A stretch of 64,000 bases of DNA. Source: Novosphingobium sp. TH158. Its GTDB lineage: Bacteria; Pseudomonadota; Alphaproteobacteria; Sphingomonadales; Sphingomonadaceae. The position numbers were made by a program, and so were the translations under genes. A model generated the notes under the pieces. That model was not told the DNA's origin and ran no database searches. It was given only the letters and a program-made list of their open reading frames with translations. Location: positions 1,116,001 through 1,180,000 of the forward strand of contig NZ_PKRT01000001.1 of NCBI RefSeq assembly GCF_002855555.1, read 5' to 3'. Positions 49,728 to 58,254 of this stretch are shown here, piece by piece; the first letter of the stretch is position 1, and each line of letters starts with the position of its first letter.

Positions 49728-50372
49728 ATGGATCAAGGCATGAACCTCGACCGCCGCGACCTTATGGGGCACTTCGCCCTGCTGCTGGGTGTCGCCGCGC
49801 TTCCGGCAGAGGCCTTCGCCGCGCCGAAGGGCAAGGCGAAGGGCAAGGCGGCGCCGAAGAAGTTCTTCACCCCTTCGCAGACCGCGCTGGTGACCGCACT
49901 GGCAGATACCTTCATCCCGAAGACCGACACTCCCGGTGCGGTCGAGGCCGGTGTCGTACCGCGGTTCGATGCGATGATGGGCCGCTGGGCTTCGGCGAAG
50001 ACAAAGGCCGAAGTCGTCGCCGCGCTCGCCGCAGTCGACAAGATGGCGCTGGAAACCGACAGGAAGACCTTTGCCGCGCTGGCCCCTGCGCGCCGCAAGG
50101 AGCTGCTCATCCCTTACGACAAAGCCGCGCTGAAGCCGGTCCCGCCCCCGAAGCGCCTGTCCGGCCTCGCAGCCCTGATGGGTGGCGCGTCGTTCGTCGT
50201 CGATCCCGGTTACAGCCGCGTCAAAGACCTGATCATCGGCCTCCACTATTCCTCGGAAGCGTCGATGACCAAGGACATCATCTACGAGCATATTCCGGGG
50301 CCCTACGTCGCCTCGCTGAAGCTGACCAAGGACAGCCGGCCCTTCTCCGGCCTTGGCACCATCATGGGTTAA
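49728..50372 (+). CDS. Gluconate 2-dehydrogenase subunit 3 family protein
   Basis: A 214-residue exported small subunit of membrane-associated GMC dehydrogenases. The leader LDRRDLMGHFALLLGVAALPAEAFA resembles a Tat signal (RR-D-L-M). A Lys-rich linker follows, then the family region QTALVTALADTFIPKTDTPGAVEAGV and late YEHIPGPY. In known enzymes this subunit carries the export signal for the flavoprotein. It starts about 40 bases after a candidate promoter and 15 bases before the GMC gene. Confidence 0.85.
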   Translation: MDQGMNLDRRDLMGHFALLLGVAALPAEAFAAPKGKAKGKAAPKKFFTPSQTALVTALADTFIPKTDTPGAVEAGVVPRFDAMMGRWASAKTKAEVVAALAAVDKMALETDRKTFAALAPARRKELLIPYDKAALKPVPPPKRLSGLAALMGGASFVVDPGYSRVKDLIIGLHYSSEASMTKDIIYEHIPGPYVASLKLTKDSRPFSGLGTIMG

Positions 50373-50387
50373 TCGGAGTCTATTCCA

Positions 50388-52082
50388 ATGGCATTTGACG
50401 CAATCGTAATCGGCTCCGGCATGTCGGGCGGCATCGCCGCCAAGGAACTGTGCGAGCAGGGACTGAAGGTCCTCGTGCTCGAGCGGGGCTACGACATCGA
50501 TCCCGCCAAGGACTACACGGACATGAAGATGCCGTGGGAGTTCCCCGACATGAACATGGTTCCGCAAGAGGAAGTCGAGCGCGACTATCCGGTGCAGAGC
50601 CAGTGCTACGCCTTCAACGTGGCCAACAAGCACATGTGGGTGAAGGACAGCGATCACCCCTACACCACGCCGGAAGGCAAGCCGTTCACCTGGATTCGCG
50701 GCTATCACACCGGTGGCCGTTCGATCATGTGGGGTCGCCAGACCTACCGCTGGTCCGACATCGACTTCGAGGCGAACAAGAAGGACGGCTACGGCGTAGA
50801 CTGGCCGATCCGCTATGCCGACATCGCCCCCTGGTACGACAAGGTCGAGGAGTTCATCGGCGTCGCCGGCACCTATGAAAGCCTGCCGCAGCTTCCCGAC
50901 GGCAAGTTCCTGCCCGGCTGGGAGCTCAATGACGGCGAGAAGTTCCTGAAGGCAGCCGTCGAGGCGAAGTTCCCGGGTCGCAAGATCATTATCGGACGCA
51001 ACGCCAACCTCTCGGAAGCACGGCCGCATCACGAGGAACTGGGCCGCGGGCCGTGCCAGAACCGGTCGATCTGCGACCGCGGCTGCTCGTTCGGCGCGAT
51101 GCATTCGTCGCTGACCTCGTCGCTGCCCGCCGCGCGCAAGACCGGGAACCTGACGCTGGTTACCAACGCCATCGTCCATGCGATCATCCAGGACCCGGCG
51201 ACCGGCAAGGCAACGGGCGTTCGCGTGATCGACCGCGTCACCAAGGTCGGCAAGACCTATGAGGCGAAGGTGATCTTCCTCAATGCCTCGACCATTCCGA
51301 CCGCGACGATCCTGCTGCAGTCGGCCAACGAGGCCAATCCGCGCGGTCTCGCCAACGGGTCGGACCAGGTCGGTCGCAACCTGATGGACCATATGTACGC
51401 GCTGTCGACCGCCGGCATCCTGCCCGGTGCGCCGATGGATTCGTACTACAAGGGCCGCCGCCCGACCGGCATCTACATCCCGCGCTATCGCAACGTGACG
51501 GAGGATTCGGACGGTTACGTGCGCGGTTATGGCTACCAGGGCGGCGCCATGCGCATGACTGGCAAGGGCATGGCCGGCGGGCCGGGCACGATCGGCGCGG
51601 AATTCAAGGAAGGCATGCACAAGTTCGGCCCGTGGATGACCTTCATCTCCGGCTTCGGCGAGATGCTGCCCAACCCGGAAAACCGCGTCACGCTCAACCC
51701 CACGAAGAAAGACCAGTGGGGTATGCCGCTGCCGCACGTCGACTGCGCCATGGGGCCGAACGAGCACAAGATGGTCAAGCAGATCATGGCGGACGGCAAG
51801 GCCATGATCGAGGCTGCCGGTGGCAAGGTTATTGCCCAGGCCAGCGAGCCCGGCCCCCTGGGCCTTGGCATCCACGAAATGGGCACGGCGCGCATGGGCC
51901 ACGACCCGAAGACCTCGGTGCTCAACAAGTACAACCAGGCGCACGAGGTGCCCAACCTGTTCATCACCGACGGCGCGGCGATGACTTCGTCGGCCTGCGT
52001 CAACCCCTCGCTCACCTACATGGCACTGGCCGCCCGCGCGGCGCATCATGCGGTGCAGTTCCTCAAGGAAGGCAAGATCTGA
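50388..52082 (+). CDS. GMC-family flavin oxidoreductase (sugar dehydrogenase type)
   Basis: A 564-residue FAD enzyme with the dinucleotide loop IGSGMSGGIAAKEL at residues 8-21, the GMC-type GRSIMWGRQTYRW segment, and near the C-terminus IHEMGTARMG and SSACVNPSLTYMALA, the form seen in gluconate, glucose-3- and fructose dehydrogenases. It has no signal peptide and would travel with the Tat-type subunit 3. No cytochrome subunit follows. Likely role is oxidation of a sugar or glycoside in the periplasm. It shares one base with the next ATG (TGATG). Confidence 0.88.
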   Translation: MAFDAIVIGSGMSGGIAAKELCEQGLKVLVLERGYDIDPAKDYTDMKMPWEFPDMNMVPQEEVERDYPVQSQCYAFNVANKHMWVKDSDHPYTTPEGKPFTWIRGYHTGGRSIMWGRQTYRWSDIDFEANKKDGYGVDWPIRYADIAPWYDKVEEFIGVAGTYESLPQLPDGKFLPGWELNDGEKFLKAAVEAKFPGRKIIIGRNANLSEARPHHEELGRGPCQNRSICDRGCSFGAMHSSLTSSLPAARKTGNLTLVTNAIVHAIIQDPATGKATGVRVIDRVTKVGKTYEAKVIFLNASTIPTATILLQSANEANPRGLANGSDQVGRNLMDHMYALSTAGILPGAPMDSYYKGRRPTGIYIPRYRNVTEDSDGYVRGYGYQGGAMRMTGKGMAGGPGTIGAEFKEGMHKFGPWMTFISGFGEMLPNPENRVTLNPTKKDQWGMPLPHVDCAMGPNEHKMVKQIMADGKAMIEAAGGKVIAQASEPGPLGLGIHEMGTARMGHDPKTSVLNKYNQAHEVPNLFITDGAAMTSSACVNPSLTYMALAARAAHHAVQFLKEGKI

Positions 52083-53203
52083 TGAAGAAGCTGTTGTCCA
52101 TGACGACGGTACTGGCAGGGGTGGCATTTGCCGCCCCTGCTTTTGCCGGCACCGTCACAGATTGCCCCAACCGCGACGCGCCGTTCTCGGCCGCCAGCCC
52201 GTTGATCGACGTGCTGCTGAGCCCGGCCGCCAAGGCCGTGATCGACAAGCACGCCCCGGGACGGCTGGACAAGATGCCGCCGAACTTCGCCGGCACCAGA
52301 CCGCCGACCTTTGCCGCGATCCTGACAGCCGAAACAGCGACCCGCTTCACTGGCATGACGGCGGACAAGGTGGCGGAGATCGACCGGGAATTGCGCGCCA
52401 TTCCGGTTACGGACGCCGACAAGGCGGCCCGCTGCGCCCGCTATGACAATGACGTTCCCAGCTTCAACCTGCCCAAGGGCAAGGTCCGCCTGCTGGTCAT
52501 GGAAAAGATCAACGGTTTCAAGGACGAGCCCTCGGTCAACGCCGCCCATGCCGCGCTTGTTGCCATGGCAGAGCGCAGAGGCTGGGCGATTGCCTTCACC
52601 GAGAAGGCCGGCGCGATCAATCCGAAGACGCTCGCCCAGTTCGACGCCGTGGTGTGGAACAACGTCAGCGGCGATATCCTGACGCTGTCGCAGCGCAAGG
52701 CGTTCAAGGACTACATGGCCCGCGGAGGGGCCTTTGCAGCCATGCACGGCAGCGCCGGCGATCCGGCCTATTTCTGGGACTGGTATCCCGATACGCTGAT
52801 CGGCGCGCGCTTTGCCGGTCACCCCATGGCGCCGCAGTTCCAGGAAGCCCGCGTTGTCGTCAGCACCGATCATCCGGTGGCGAAGGCAGCCAAGCTGCCG
52901 CGCGAATGGCGCATGACGGACGAGTGGTATTCGTTCAAGACCAGCCCCCGCGCTGTCGGGGCGCAGGTCATCGCCTCGCTCGACGAGACGACCTATTCCC
53001 GCAAGGGCATGATGGGCGCGAGCCTCGACATGGGTGCAGACCACCCGATCGCCTGGACCAACTGCATCGGCCGCGGGCGCATGTTCTACACGGCCATCGG
53101 CCACATGCCGCAGACCTACAGCCAGCCGCAGGCTCTCGCCCTGCTGGAAGCTGGCATCGATTGGGCTGCGACCAGCAAGAAGGCCTGCCCTGCCCGCCGC
53201 TGA
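52082..53203 (+). CDS. ThuA-domain secreted protein with extra N-terminal domain
   Basis: A 373-residue exported protein with a signal peptide ending AFA-GT. Residues ~25-125 form a separate helical domain with two Cys that I do not recognise (SPLIDVLLSPAAKAVIDKH, FAGTRPPTFAAIL). Residues ~130-365 are a ThuA domain closely parallel to the protein at 44360: FDAVVWNNVSGDILTL, DEWYSFKTSPR, ADHPIAW and GHMPQTYS. The ATG shares one base with the GMC stop. The bidirectional terminator at 53222 ends the operon. Confidence 0.82.
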   Translation: MKKLLSMTTVLAGVAFAAPAFAGTVTDCPNRDAPFSAASPLIDVLLSPAAKAVIDKHAPGRLDKMPPNFAGTRPPTFAAILTAETATRFTGMTADKVAEIDRELRAIPVTDADKAARCARYDNDVPSFNLPKGKVRLLVMEKINGFKDEPSVNAAHAALVAMAERRGWAIAFTEKAGAINPKTLAQFDAVVWNNVSGDILTLSQRKAFKDYMARGGAFAAMHGSAGDPAYFWDWYPDTLIGARFAGHPMAPQFQEARVVVSTDHPVAKAAKLPREWRMTDEWYSFKTSPRAVGAQVIASLDETTYSRKGMMGASLDMGADHPIAWTNCIGRGRMFYTAIGHMPQTYSQPQALALLEAGIDWAATSKKACPARR

Positions 53204-53221
53204 GGGCAATCAAGCCGGCAC

Positions 53222-53262
53222 AAAAAGAAAGCGCCCCGCCAGAAACGGGGCGCTTTTCTTTT
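53222..53262. terminator. Bidirectional rho-independent terminator
   Basis: GCGCCCCG (53231-53238) and CGGGGCGC (53246-53253) form a perfect 8-base stem with a CCAGAAA loop. TTTTCTTTT (53254-53262) follows on the plus strand, and AAAAAGAAA (53222-53230) gives a U-run on the minus strand. It separates the convergent ThuA (ends 53203) and lipoyl-protein (ends 53318) genes and can end both transcripts. Confidence 0.9.
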
Positions 53263-53317
53263 GCAGGGCCTGCCGTGGCAGGAGCAGCCGGCGGATTACC
53301 CACCGGCCGCCACGCAA

Positions 53318-53548
53318 TCAGACGATTTCGCCGATTTCCGTGCCGCATTCATAGGTTTCACCGGCCGGAACCTTCTGCACCAGCTTGCCGCTGGCCGGCG
53401 CTTCGATGTCGCGCGCGGTCTTGTCGGTTTCCAGCACGTAGATCACCTGGCCTTCGGTGACATCGCTGCCATCGGGCACGGACCATTCGGCCAGCGTGCC
53501 TTCGCTCATCGACATTTCAAGCTTGGGAAGGGTGAGGATCGTGGACAT
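53318..53548 (-). CDS. Free-standing lipoyl-domain protein
   Basis: A 76-residue protein consisting only of a lipoyl domain, with the modified Lys43 in LETDKTARDIEAP and the opposing turn residues MSEGTLAEW and GTEIGEIV. In 2-oxoacid dehydrogenase complexes such domains are normally fused to the E2 acyltransferase. Here no catalytic E2 follows; the next feature is a terminator. It lies 19 bases after the E1 gene, so it is the likely acyl acceptor of that E1. Confidence 0.9.
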   Translation of the reverse strand: MSTILTLPKLEMSMSEGTLAEWSVPDGSDVTEGQVIYVLETDKTARDIEAPASGKLVQKVPAGETYECGTEIGEIV

Positions 53549-53567
53549 GTTTCGGTTTCCTTGAAGA

Positions 53568-55595
53568 TCAGGATTTCATGGTTTCGCGGACGCGGGCCGC
53601 AATCGCCTGGGCGCCGGGTACCTGGCTGAACTCGATGGCGTTCGAATAGGCGATCGGAGCATAGGCGGCACCAAGACGGATGGCGGGCGCCTTGAGCTTG
53701 CCCCACAGCTCTTCGTTGATCGTGGCGCAGATTTCCGAGCCGAGGCCGCAGAATTCGACCGCCGCGTGGACGACAACCGCACGGCCCGTCTTCTTCACCG
53801 ATTCCAGGATGCGGTGATAGTCGATCGGCATCAGCGAACGCAGGTCGATCACTTCGGCGCTGATGCCTTCCTTGGCCAGTTCCTCGGCGGCGGCCATGCA
53901 GTTCAGCATTTCCCAGCCATAGCTGATCAGGGTGACATCGGTGCCTTCGCGCTTCACCTTGGCGACGCCCAGCGGGATGCGATAATCGCCCACCGGCACT
54001 TCATCCTTCTGCGTGAACAGCAGCATCATCGATTCGAACATCACGCAGGGATCGGGATCGGCGATGCACGATGCCAGCAGGCCCTTGGCGTCCGCCGGGT
54101 TCGACGGATAGACAACCTTGATGCCCGGCGAGTGAAGCAGCCAGGCTTCCATCGACTGCGAGTGCTGCGCGCCGAAGCCGCCCATGCCGCCACCGGCCTG
54201 GACGCGGATGGTCATCGGTGCGTGGGTGGTGGAGCCCGACATGTAGCGCTGCTTGGCGGCGTGGTTGTAGACCTGGTCCATGCAGACGCCGAAGAAGTCG
54301 GAGAACATGATTTCGGCGATCGGGCTCATGCCGGCAATCGACGAACCCAGGGCCGCACCGATGATCGCCTGTTCGGCAATCGGGGTCGGGCGGACGCGGT
54401 TCTTGCCGAATTCGGTCTGCAGGCCCTTGTTGGTACCGAAGACGCCGCCTTGCGGGTCGCCCACGTCCTCGCCCAGGATGAAGACTTCCTTGTTGGCGGT
54501 CATCGCGATGTGCTGGGCATCGCGGATCGCCTCGACCATCGACATGGTCTTGGTTTCGGCCGGGAGCGGGCCTTCATCGGCGCGGACCGGGTAGGAGCCG
54601 CGCTGCGGCACGCAGGTGACATCCTCGAACACGTCGGTCACGGTTTCGCTGGCCGGGGTAACCGGGCTTTCCAGCGCGCGTGCGATAGCATCGTCGACTT
54701 CCGCCTTGATTGCGGACTCGAGAGCGGAAAGCTCTTCCTCGGAGCTGATGCCGGCCTCGATCAGCAGGGCGCGGGTCTTTTCGACCGGGGCGCGCTCCTT
54801 GGCGGCGGCAAGCACGTCCTTGGCGGCGTTGTAGTTTTCACCCACGCCAGCGTGCGGCCCCATGCGATAGGTCAGCGCCTCGACAAAGACGGGGCCCTTG
54901 CCGGCGCGGACATGGTCGATCACGTCCTTCATGCCGTTGTAGAAGGCCGCCGGATCGTTGCCGTCGAGCTGCACGCCGCGGAAGCCCAGGGCTTCGGCGC
55001 GGCCGAAGAAGTTGGGGCTGGCGGTGTAGTCAGGGATCGGGGTGTATTCGCCCCACTGGTTGTTCTGGCACATGAAGATCACCGGCAGCTGCCATGCGCC
55101 GGCAAGGTTCATGGCTTCGTGCACCGCGCCGATCGAGGTGGCGCCATCGCCGAAGTTGACGATGGTCACGCGGTCCTCGCCGCGTTCCTTGGCCGAGATG
55201 GCAAGGCCGTTGGCGATGGGCGCACCGGCGCCGACGATGGCGGTGGTGACCATCGATCCCGAGGACGGATCGGAGATGTGCGGGCTGCCGCCCTTGCCCT
55301 TGTTGACGCCGTCCTGGCGGCCCAGGGCTTCGGCGAACATGCCGTAAAGATCGACGCCCTTGGCGACCTGGTCATGGATGCCGCGATAGGTGGTGATCAT
55401 ATAGTCGCGCTCGGTGACGAGCTGCGACACGGTTGCCGGGATGCATTCCTGACCGGTCATCGGCCAGTAGGTGAACATGAACTTGCCCGCCGAAAGCCCG
55501 GCCTGGATCGCCTTGTCCACTGCGCGGATCCGGGCCATCTGGCCATAGATCGCCTTCAGGACTTCGGGTTCGATCCCGAGGTTGCTCTGGCTCAT
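53568..55595 (-). CDS. 2-oxoacid dehydrogenase E1 component, fused alpha and beta subunits
   Basis: A 675-residue thiamine-diphosphate enzyme. Residues ~1-335 are E1-alpha, with TTYRGIHDQVAKG, NKGKGGSPHISDP and the TPP motif NFGDGATSIGAVHEAMN ... CQNNQWG. Residues ~365-675 are E1-beta, with MSMVEAIRDAQHIAM, LGEDVGDPQGGVFG and HSQSMEAWLLHSPG. Fusion of the two chains is uncommon compared with separate subunits. The closest known roles are acetoin- or branched-oxoacid-type dehydrogenases; the substrate here is unknown. ATG at 55595; 153 bases separate it from the MoaD-like gene. Confidence 0.9.
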   Translation of the reverse strand: MSQSNLGIEPEVLKAIYGQMARIRAVDKAIQAGLSAGKFMFTYWPMTGQECIPATVSQLVTERDYMITTYRGIHDQVAKGVDLYGMFAEALGRQDGVNKGKGGSPHISDPSSGSMVTTAIVGAGAPIANGLAISAKERGEDRVTIVNFGDGATSIGAVHEAMNLAGAWQLPVIFMCQNNQWGEYTPIPDYTASPNFFGRAEALGFRGVQLDGNDPAAFYNGMKDVIDHVRAGKGPVFVEALTYRMGPHAGVGENYNAAKDVLAAAKERAPVEKTRALLIEAGISSEEELSALESAIKAEVDDAIARALESPVTPASETVTDVFEDVTCVPQRGSYPVRADEGPLPAETKTMSMVEAIRDAQHIAMTANKEVFILGEDVGDPQGGVFGTNKGLQTEFGKNRVRPTPIAEQAIIGAALGSSIAGMSPIAEIMFSDFFGVCMDQVYNHAAKQRYMSGSTTHAPMTIRVQAGGGMGGFGAQHSQSMEAWLLHSPGIKVVYPSNPADAKGLLASCIADPDPCVMFESMMLLFTQKDEVPVGDYRIPLGVAKVKREGTDVTLISYGWEMLNCMAAAEELAKEGISAEVIDLRSLMPIDYHRILESVKKTGRAVVVHAAVEFCGLGSEICATINEELWGKLKAPAIRLGAAYAPIAYSNAIEFSQVPGAQAIAARVRETMKS

Positions 55596-55748
55596 GCTTC
55601 GATCCTTTTCACCTGGCGCGACAAAGCCCTCTGCCTGTCGCCGCGCATTCGGCGCAGGGGATGGAGGATTGGGAGCGATTCTGGCAAGGGGCAAAGGCCG
55701 GAATCGCATCGGCGATGCCGCGTCTTTGCCTGTCAGGACAGGGACTTT

Positions 55749-55994
55749 TCACCCTCCGGCAACCTTTGGCACGAACAGCACCTCGTCCGACGGCTCCAGC
55801 CGCGTCGTCCAGTCGCCCACGACCTGCCCGTTTACGGCAATCGCCGCGCGCGCCTCGGCAGCCTCGGCGAAGCCGGGCGCCATGCCGTCCAGCGCGCGGA
55901 CAAGCGCGAATATCGTGGCTCCCGGCGCCTCCACCAGCTCCCGTCCAGCAAAGAATTCGACACTGAACGGTGGCAGCAGGATGGCGCGGGGCAT
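55749..55994 (-). CDS. MoaD/ThiS-family small protein
   Basis: An 81-residue ubiquitin-fold sulfur-carrier-like protein ending in Gly-Gly (FVPKVAGG), with SDEVLFVPKVAGG matching the MoaD DEV-x-x-x-PPVAGG pattern. MoaD donates sulfur for molybdopterin through a C-terminal thiocarboxylate. It lies 7 bases after the gene for the molybdopterin-binding subunit, so it is probably dedicated to that enzyme or modulates its cofactor. No MoaE or MoeB is adjacent. ATG at 55994. Confidence 0.8.
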   Translation of the reverse strand: MPRAILLPPFSVEFFAGRELVEAPGATIFALVRALDGMAPGFAEAAEARAAIAVNGQVVGDWTTRLEPSDEVLFVPKVAGG

Positions 55995-56001
55995 GACCCC
56001 C

Positions 56002-58254
56002 TTACCCGTGCAGTCGGGCGTGGACCCGGTCCGGCGTCAGCGGCAGCTCGGTAAAGCGAACCCCGGTGGCATCGCGCAGGGCATTGGCTACGGCGCCGAG
56101 CGGCGGCACGATGGGGCTCTCCCCCACGCCCTTCACGCCATAGGGATGCGCCGGGTTGGGCACCTCGACCAGCACCGTATCGATCATCGGCAGGTCCGAA
56201 CAGACCGGCATCCGGTAATCGAGGAAGCCATCGTTCGCCATGCGACCGTCAGGTCCGAAGACATAGGCCTCGTTCAGGGCCCAGCCGATGCCTTGCACCG
56301 CCCCGCCCTGAAGCTGGCCCTCGACATAGTCGGGATGGATCGCCGTGCCGACATCCTGGATCGCGGTATAGCGGACCACGCCCACCTGCCCGCTTTCCGG
56401 ATCGACTTCCACATCGCAGATATGCAGCGCAAAGCCGGGAAGGTAATCGAGCGCGTTGACCGTCGCTTCTGCCGAAACCGGGCCGGAGAACTGGCCGGAT
56501 CGGGCGGCAATCGCCGCGATGGACAGGCTCTGCCCATCGGGGCCATGCGCCGCGCCATCGCGCCATTCCACCTTGTCCGGCTCGGTGCCCATCAGGCTCG
56601 CCGCGCGCTCTACCAGGGTAGCGATGACCTTGCGGGTGGCCTCCACCACCGCCTTGCCCGTGGCGAAGGTGACGCGGCTGCCGCCGGTGAGCATCGAATA
56701 GCCCAGCGATCCGGTATCGGCGATGGCCACGCGCACGCTATCATAGGCAACGCCAAGCGTTTCCGCGGCCATGATCGCCATCGAGGCGCGGCTGCCGCCG
56801 ATGTCCGGGCTGCCGGTGGTGACCATGACCGAGCCATCCGAAGCAAGCGCCACGGCAGCGGTCGAAGGGCCGCCGTAATTGCCCCAGAAGGCACCGGCGA
56901 TGCCGCGCCCCTGGTTGGGGCCCAGCGGTGCGGACCAGTGCGGGTGGGCCTTTGCCGCTTCAAGGCATTCGACATAGCCGATGCGCCCGTGCGGGATCCG
57001 CATCGGCCCCGGATCGCCCTCGCGGCAGGCGTTCTTCAGGCGGATGTCTATCGCATCCATGCCCAGCTGGCGGGCGACATCGTCCACCGCACCTTCGAGC
57101 GCAAAGGCGATGGGCGGCGCGCCGGGAGCACGATAGGCGTGCGTGCTCGGCATGTTGGAGCAGACATCCCAGCCGCGCACCCAGGCATCGGCGATATTGT
57201 AGGCTCCCAGGGCGGTCATCGCGCTGGAATGGGTGGCCGAACCGGGAAACGCGCCGGCATGGCTCCAGAACTCAAGCTCGAGCGCCACGAAGCGGCCTTC
57301 GGCATCGGCACCCAGCCTTACTTCCATCAGCGACCCCGGCGCCGGACCGGAAGCGTTGAATACTTCCTGCCGGTTCATTGCCATGCGCACCGGTCGTCCG
57401 GCCTTCTTCGACAGCAGCATGGCAACCGGTTCGAGGTAGATCGTGGTCTTGCCGCCGAAGCCTCCGCCGATCTCCAGCGGGAAGACGCGCAGGTCGGCAA
57501 TCGGCATCTTGAGGATGCCAGCGGTGAAATTGCGGACCTCGTAATGGCCCTGGCTGGAACACCAGATTTGCGCCTGACCATCCGCGCCCCATGAAGCAAC
57601 GCAGGCATGCGGCTCGAGATACCCCTGGTGCACCGGCGGCGTGTAATAGCGGCCCGATGCGACAACCGCCGCCCGCTCCATGGCCGCCTTCGCGTCTCCA
57701 CGGGCAAGGGTGAAACAGGCCGCCGCATTCGAAGGGGCTTCAGGTGCCGGCTCCAAGCCCTTGGTAATCATGCCTTCGTGCAGGATCGGAGCATCGGGCG
57801 CGAGTGCCTCTTCGATGCCGATCACATGCGGCAGAACTTCATAGTTCACCTGAACCAGCCGCGCTGCCTGTTCAGCGATGGACGGGCTTGTCGCGGCGAC
57901 GGCGCAGACGGCGTGGCCGGCGTAAAGCACCTTGTCCTGCGCCATGCAGCCCAGCGACATGTTCTTCAGATCGCCGGAGGTTTCACCGCCCTGCACCTCG
58001 ACCGAGCTTTGCGCCGGGAAGTCTGCCGCGGTGACGACGGCCTTCACGCCCGGCAGGGCAAGCGCCTTGCTGGCGTCGATCGAGACGATGCGCGCATGCG
58101 GATGAGGGCTGCGGACCATGGCCCCGTGCAACATTCCGGCGGCAGCGAAATCGGGGCCGTAGATGGCCTTGCCGGTAACCTTGTCCACCCCGTCAGGGCG
58201 GACAGGTCGCGTGCCGACGAGGCGGAAAGCCTTGGGATTTTCCGGCGCGTTCAT
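56002..58254 (-). CDS. Molybdenum hydroxylase large subunit (xanthine dehydrogenase/CoxL family)
   Basis: A 750-residue molybdopterin-binding subunit that hydroxylates a C-H bond of an aldehyde or N-heterocycle-type substrate with water. N-terminal domain: TGKAIYGPDFAAAGMLHGAMVRSPHPHARI. Cofactor domain: GGGFGGKTTIYLEP, YRAPGAPPIAFALEGAVD and, near the end, YGVKGVGESPIVPP with the catalytic Glu. It lacks the CO-dehydrogenase AYRCSFR loop, so it is not a CO dehydrogenase. Overlaps the FeS subunit by ATGA. Confidence 0.9.
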   Translation of the reverse strand: MNAPENPKAFRLVGTRPVRPDGVDKVTGKAIYGPDFAAAGMLHGAMVRSPHPHARIVSIDASKALALPGVKAVVTAADFPAQSSVEVQGGETSGDLKNMSLGCMAQDKVLYAGHAVCAVAATSPSIAEQAARLVQVNYEVLPHVIGIEEALAPDAPILHEGMITKGLEPAPEAPSNAAACFTLARGDAKAAMERAAVVASGRYYTPPVHQGYLEPHACVASWGADGQAQIWCSSQGHYEVRNFTAGILKMPIADLRVFPLEIGGGFGGKTTIYLEPVAMLLSKKAGRPVRMAMNRQEVFNASGPAPGSLMEVRLGADAEGRFVALELEFWSHAGAFPGSATHSSAMTALGAYNIADAWVRGWDVCSNMPSTHAYRAPGAPPIAFALEGAVDDVARQLGMDAIDIRLKNACREGDPGPMRIPHGRIGYVECLEAAKAHPHWSAPLGPNQGRGIAGAFWGNYGGPSTAAVALASDGSVMVTTGSPDIGGSRASMAIMAAETLGVAYDSVRVAIADTGSLGYSMLTGGSRVTFATGKAVVEATRKVIATLVERAASLMGTEPDKVEWRDGAAHGPDGQSLSIAAIAARSGQFSGPVSAEATVNALDYLPGFALHICDVEVDPESGQVGVVRYTAIQDVGTAIHPDYVEGQLQGGAVQGIGWALNEAYVFGPDGRMANDGFLDYRMPVCSDLPMIDTVLVEVPNPAHPYGVKGVGESPIVPPLGAVANALRDATGVRFTELPLTPDRVHARLHG

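Noticed and set aside
49479..52127. An 882-codon minus-strand frame opposite the GMC dehydrogenase
   Set aside because: It mirrors the GMC and subunit-3 genes, is His/Arg/Val-rich, and has no family features. The plus-strand genes have signal peptide, FAD loop and GMC C-terminus.
53766..56054. A 762-codon plus-strand frame opposite the fused E1 gene
   Set aside because: It is a shadow of the E1 coding strand; the E1 reading has complete TPP motifs and correct length.
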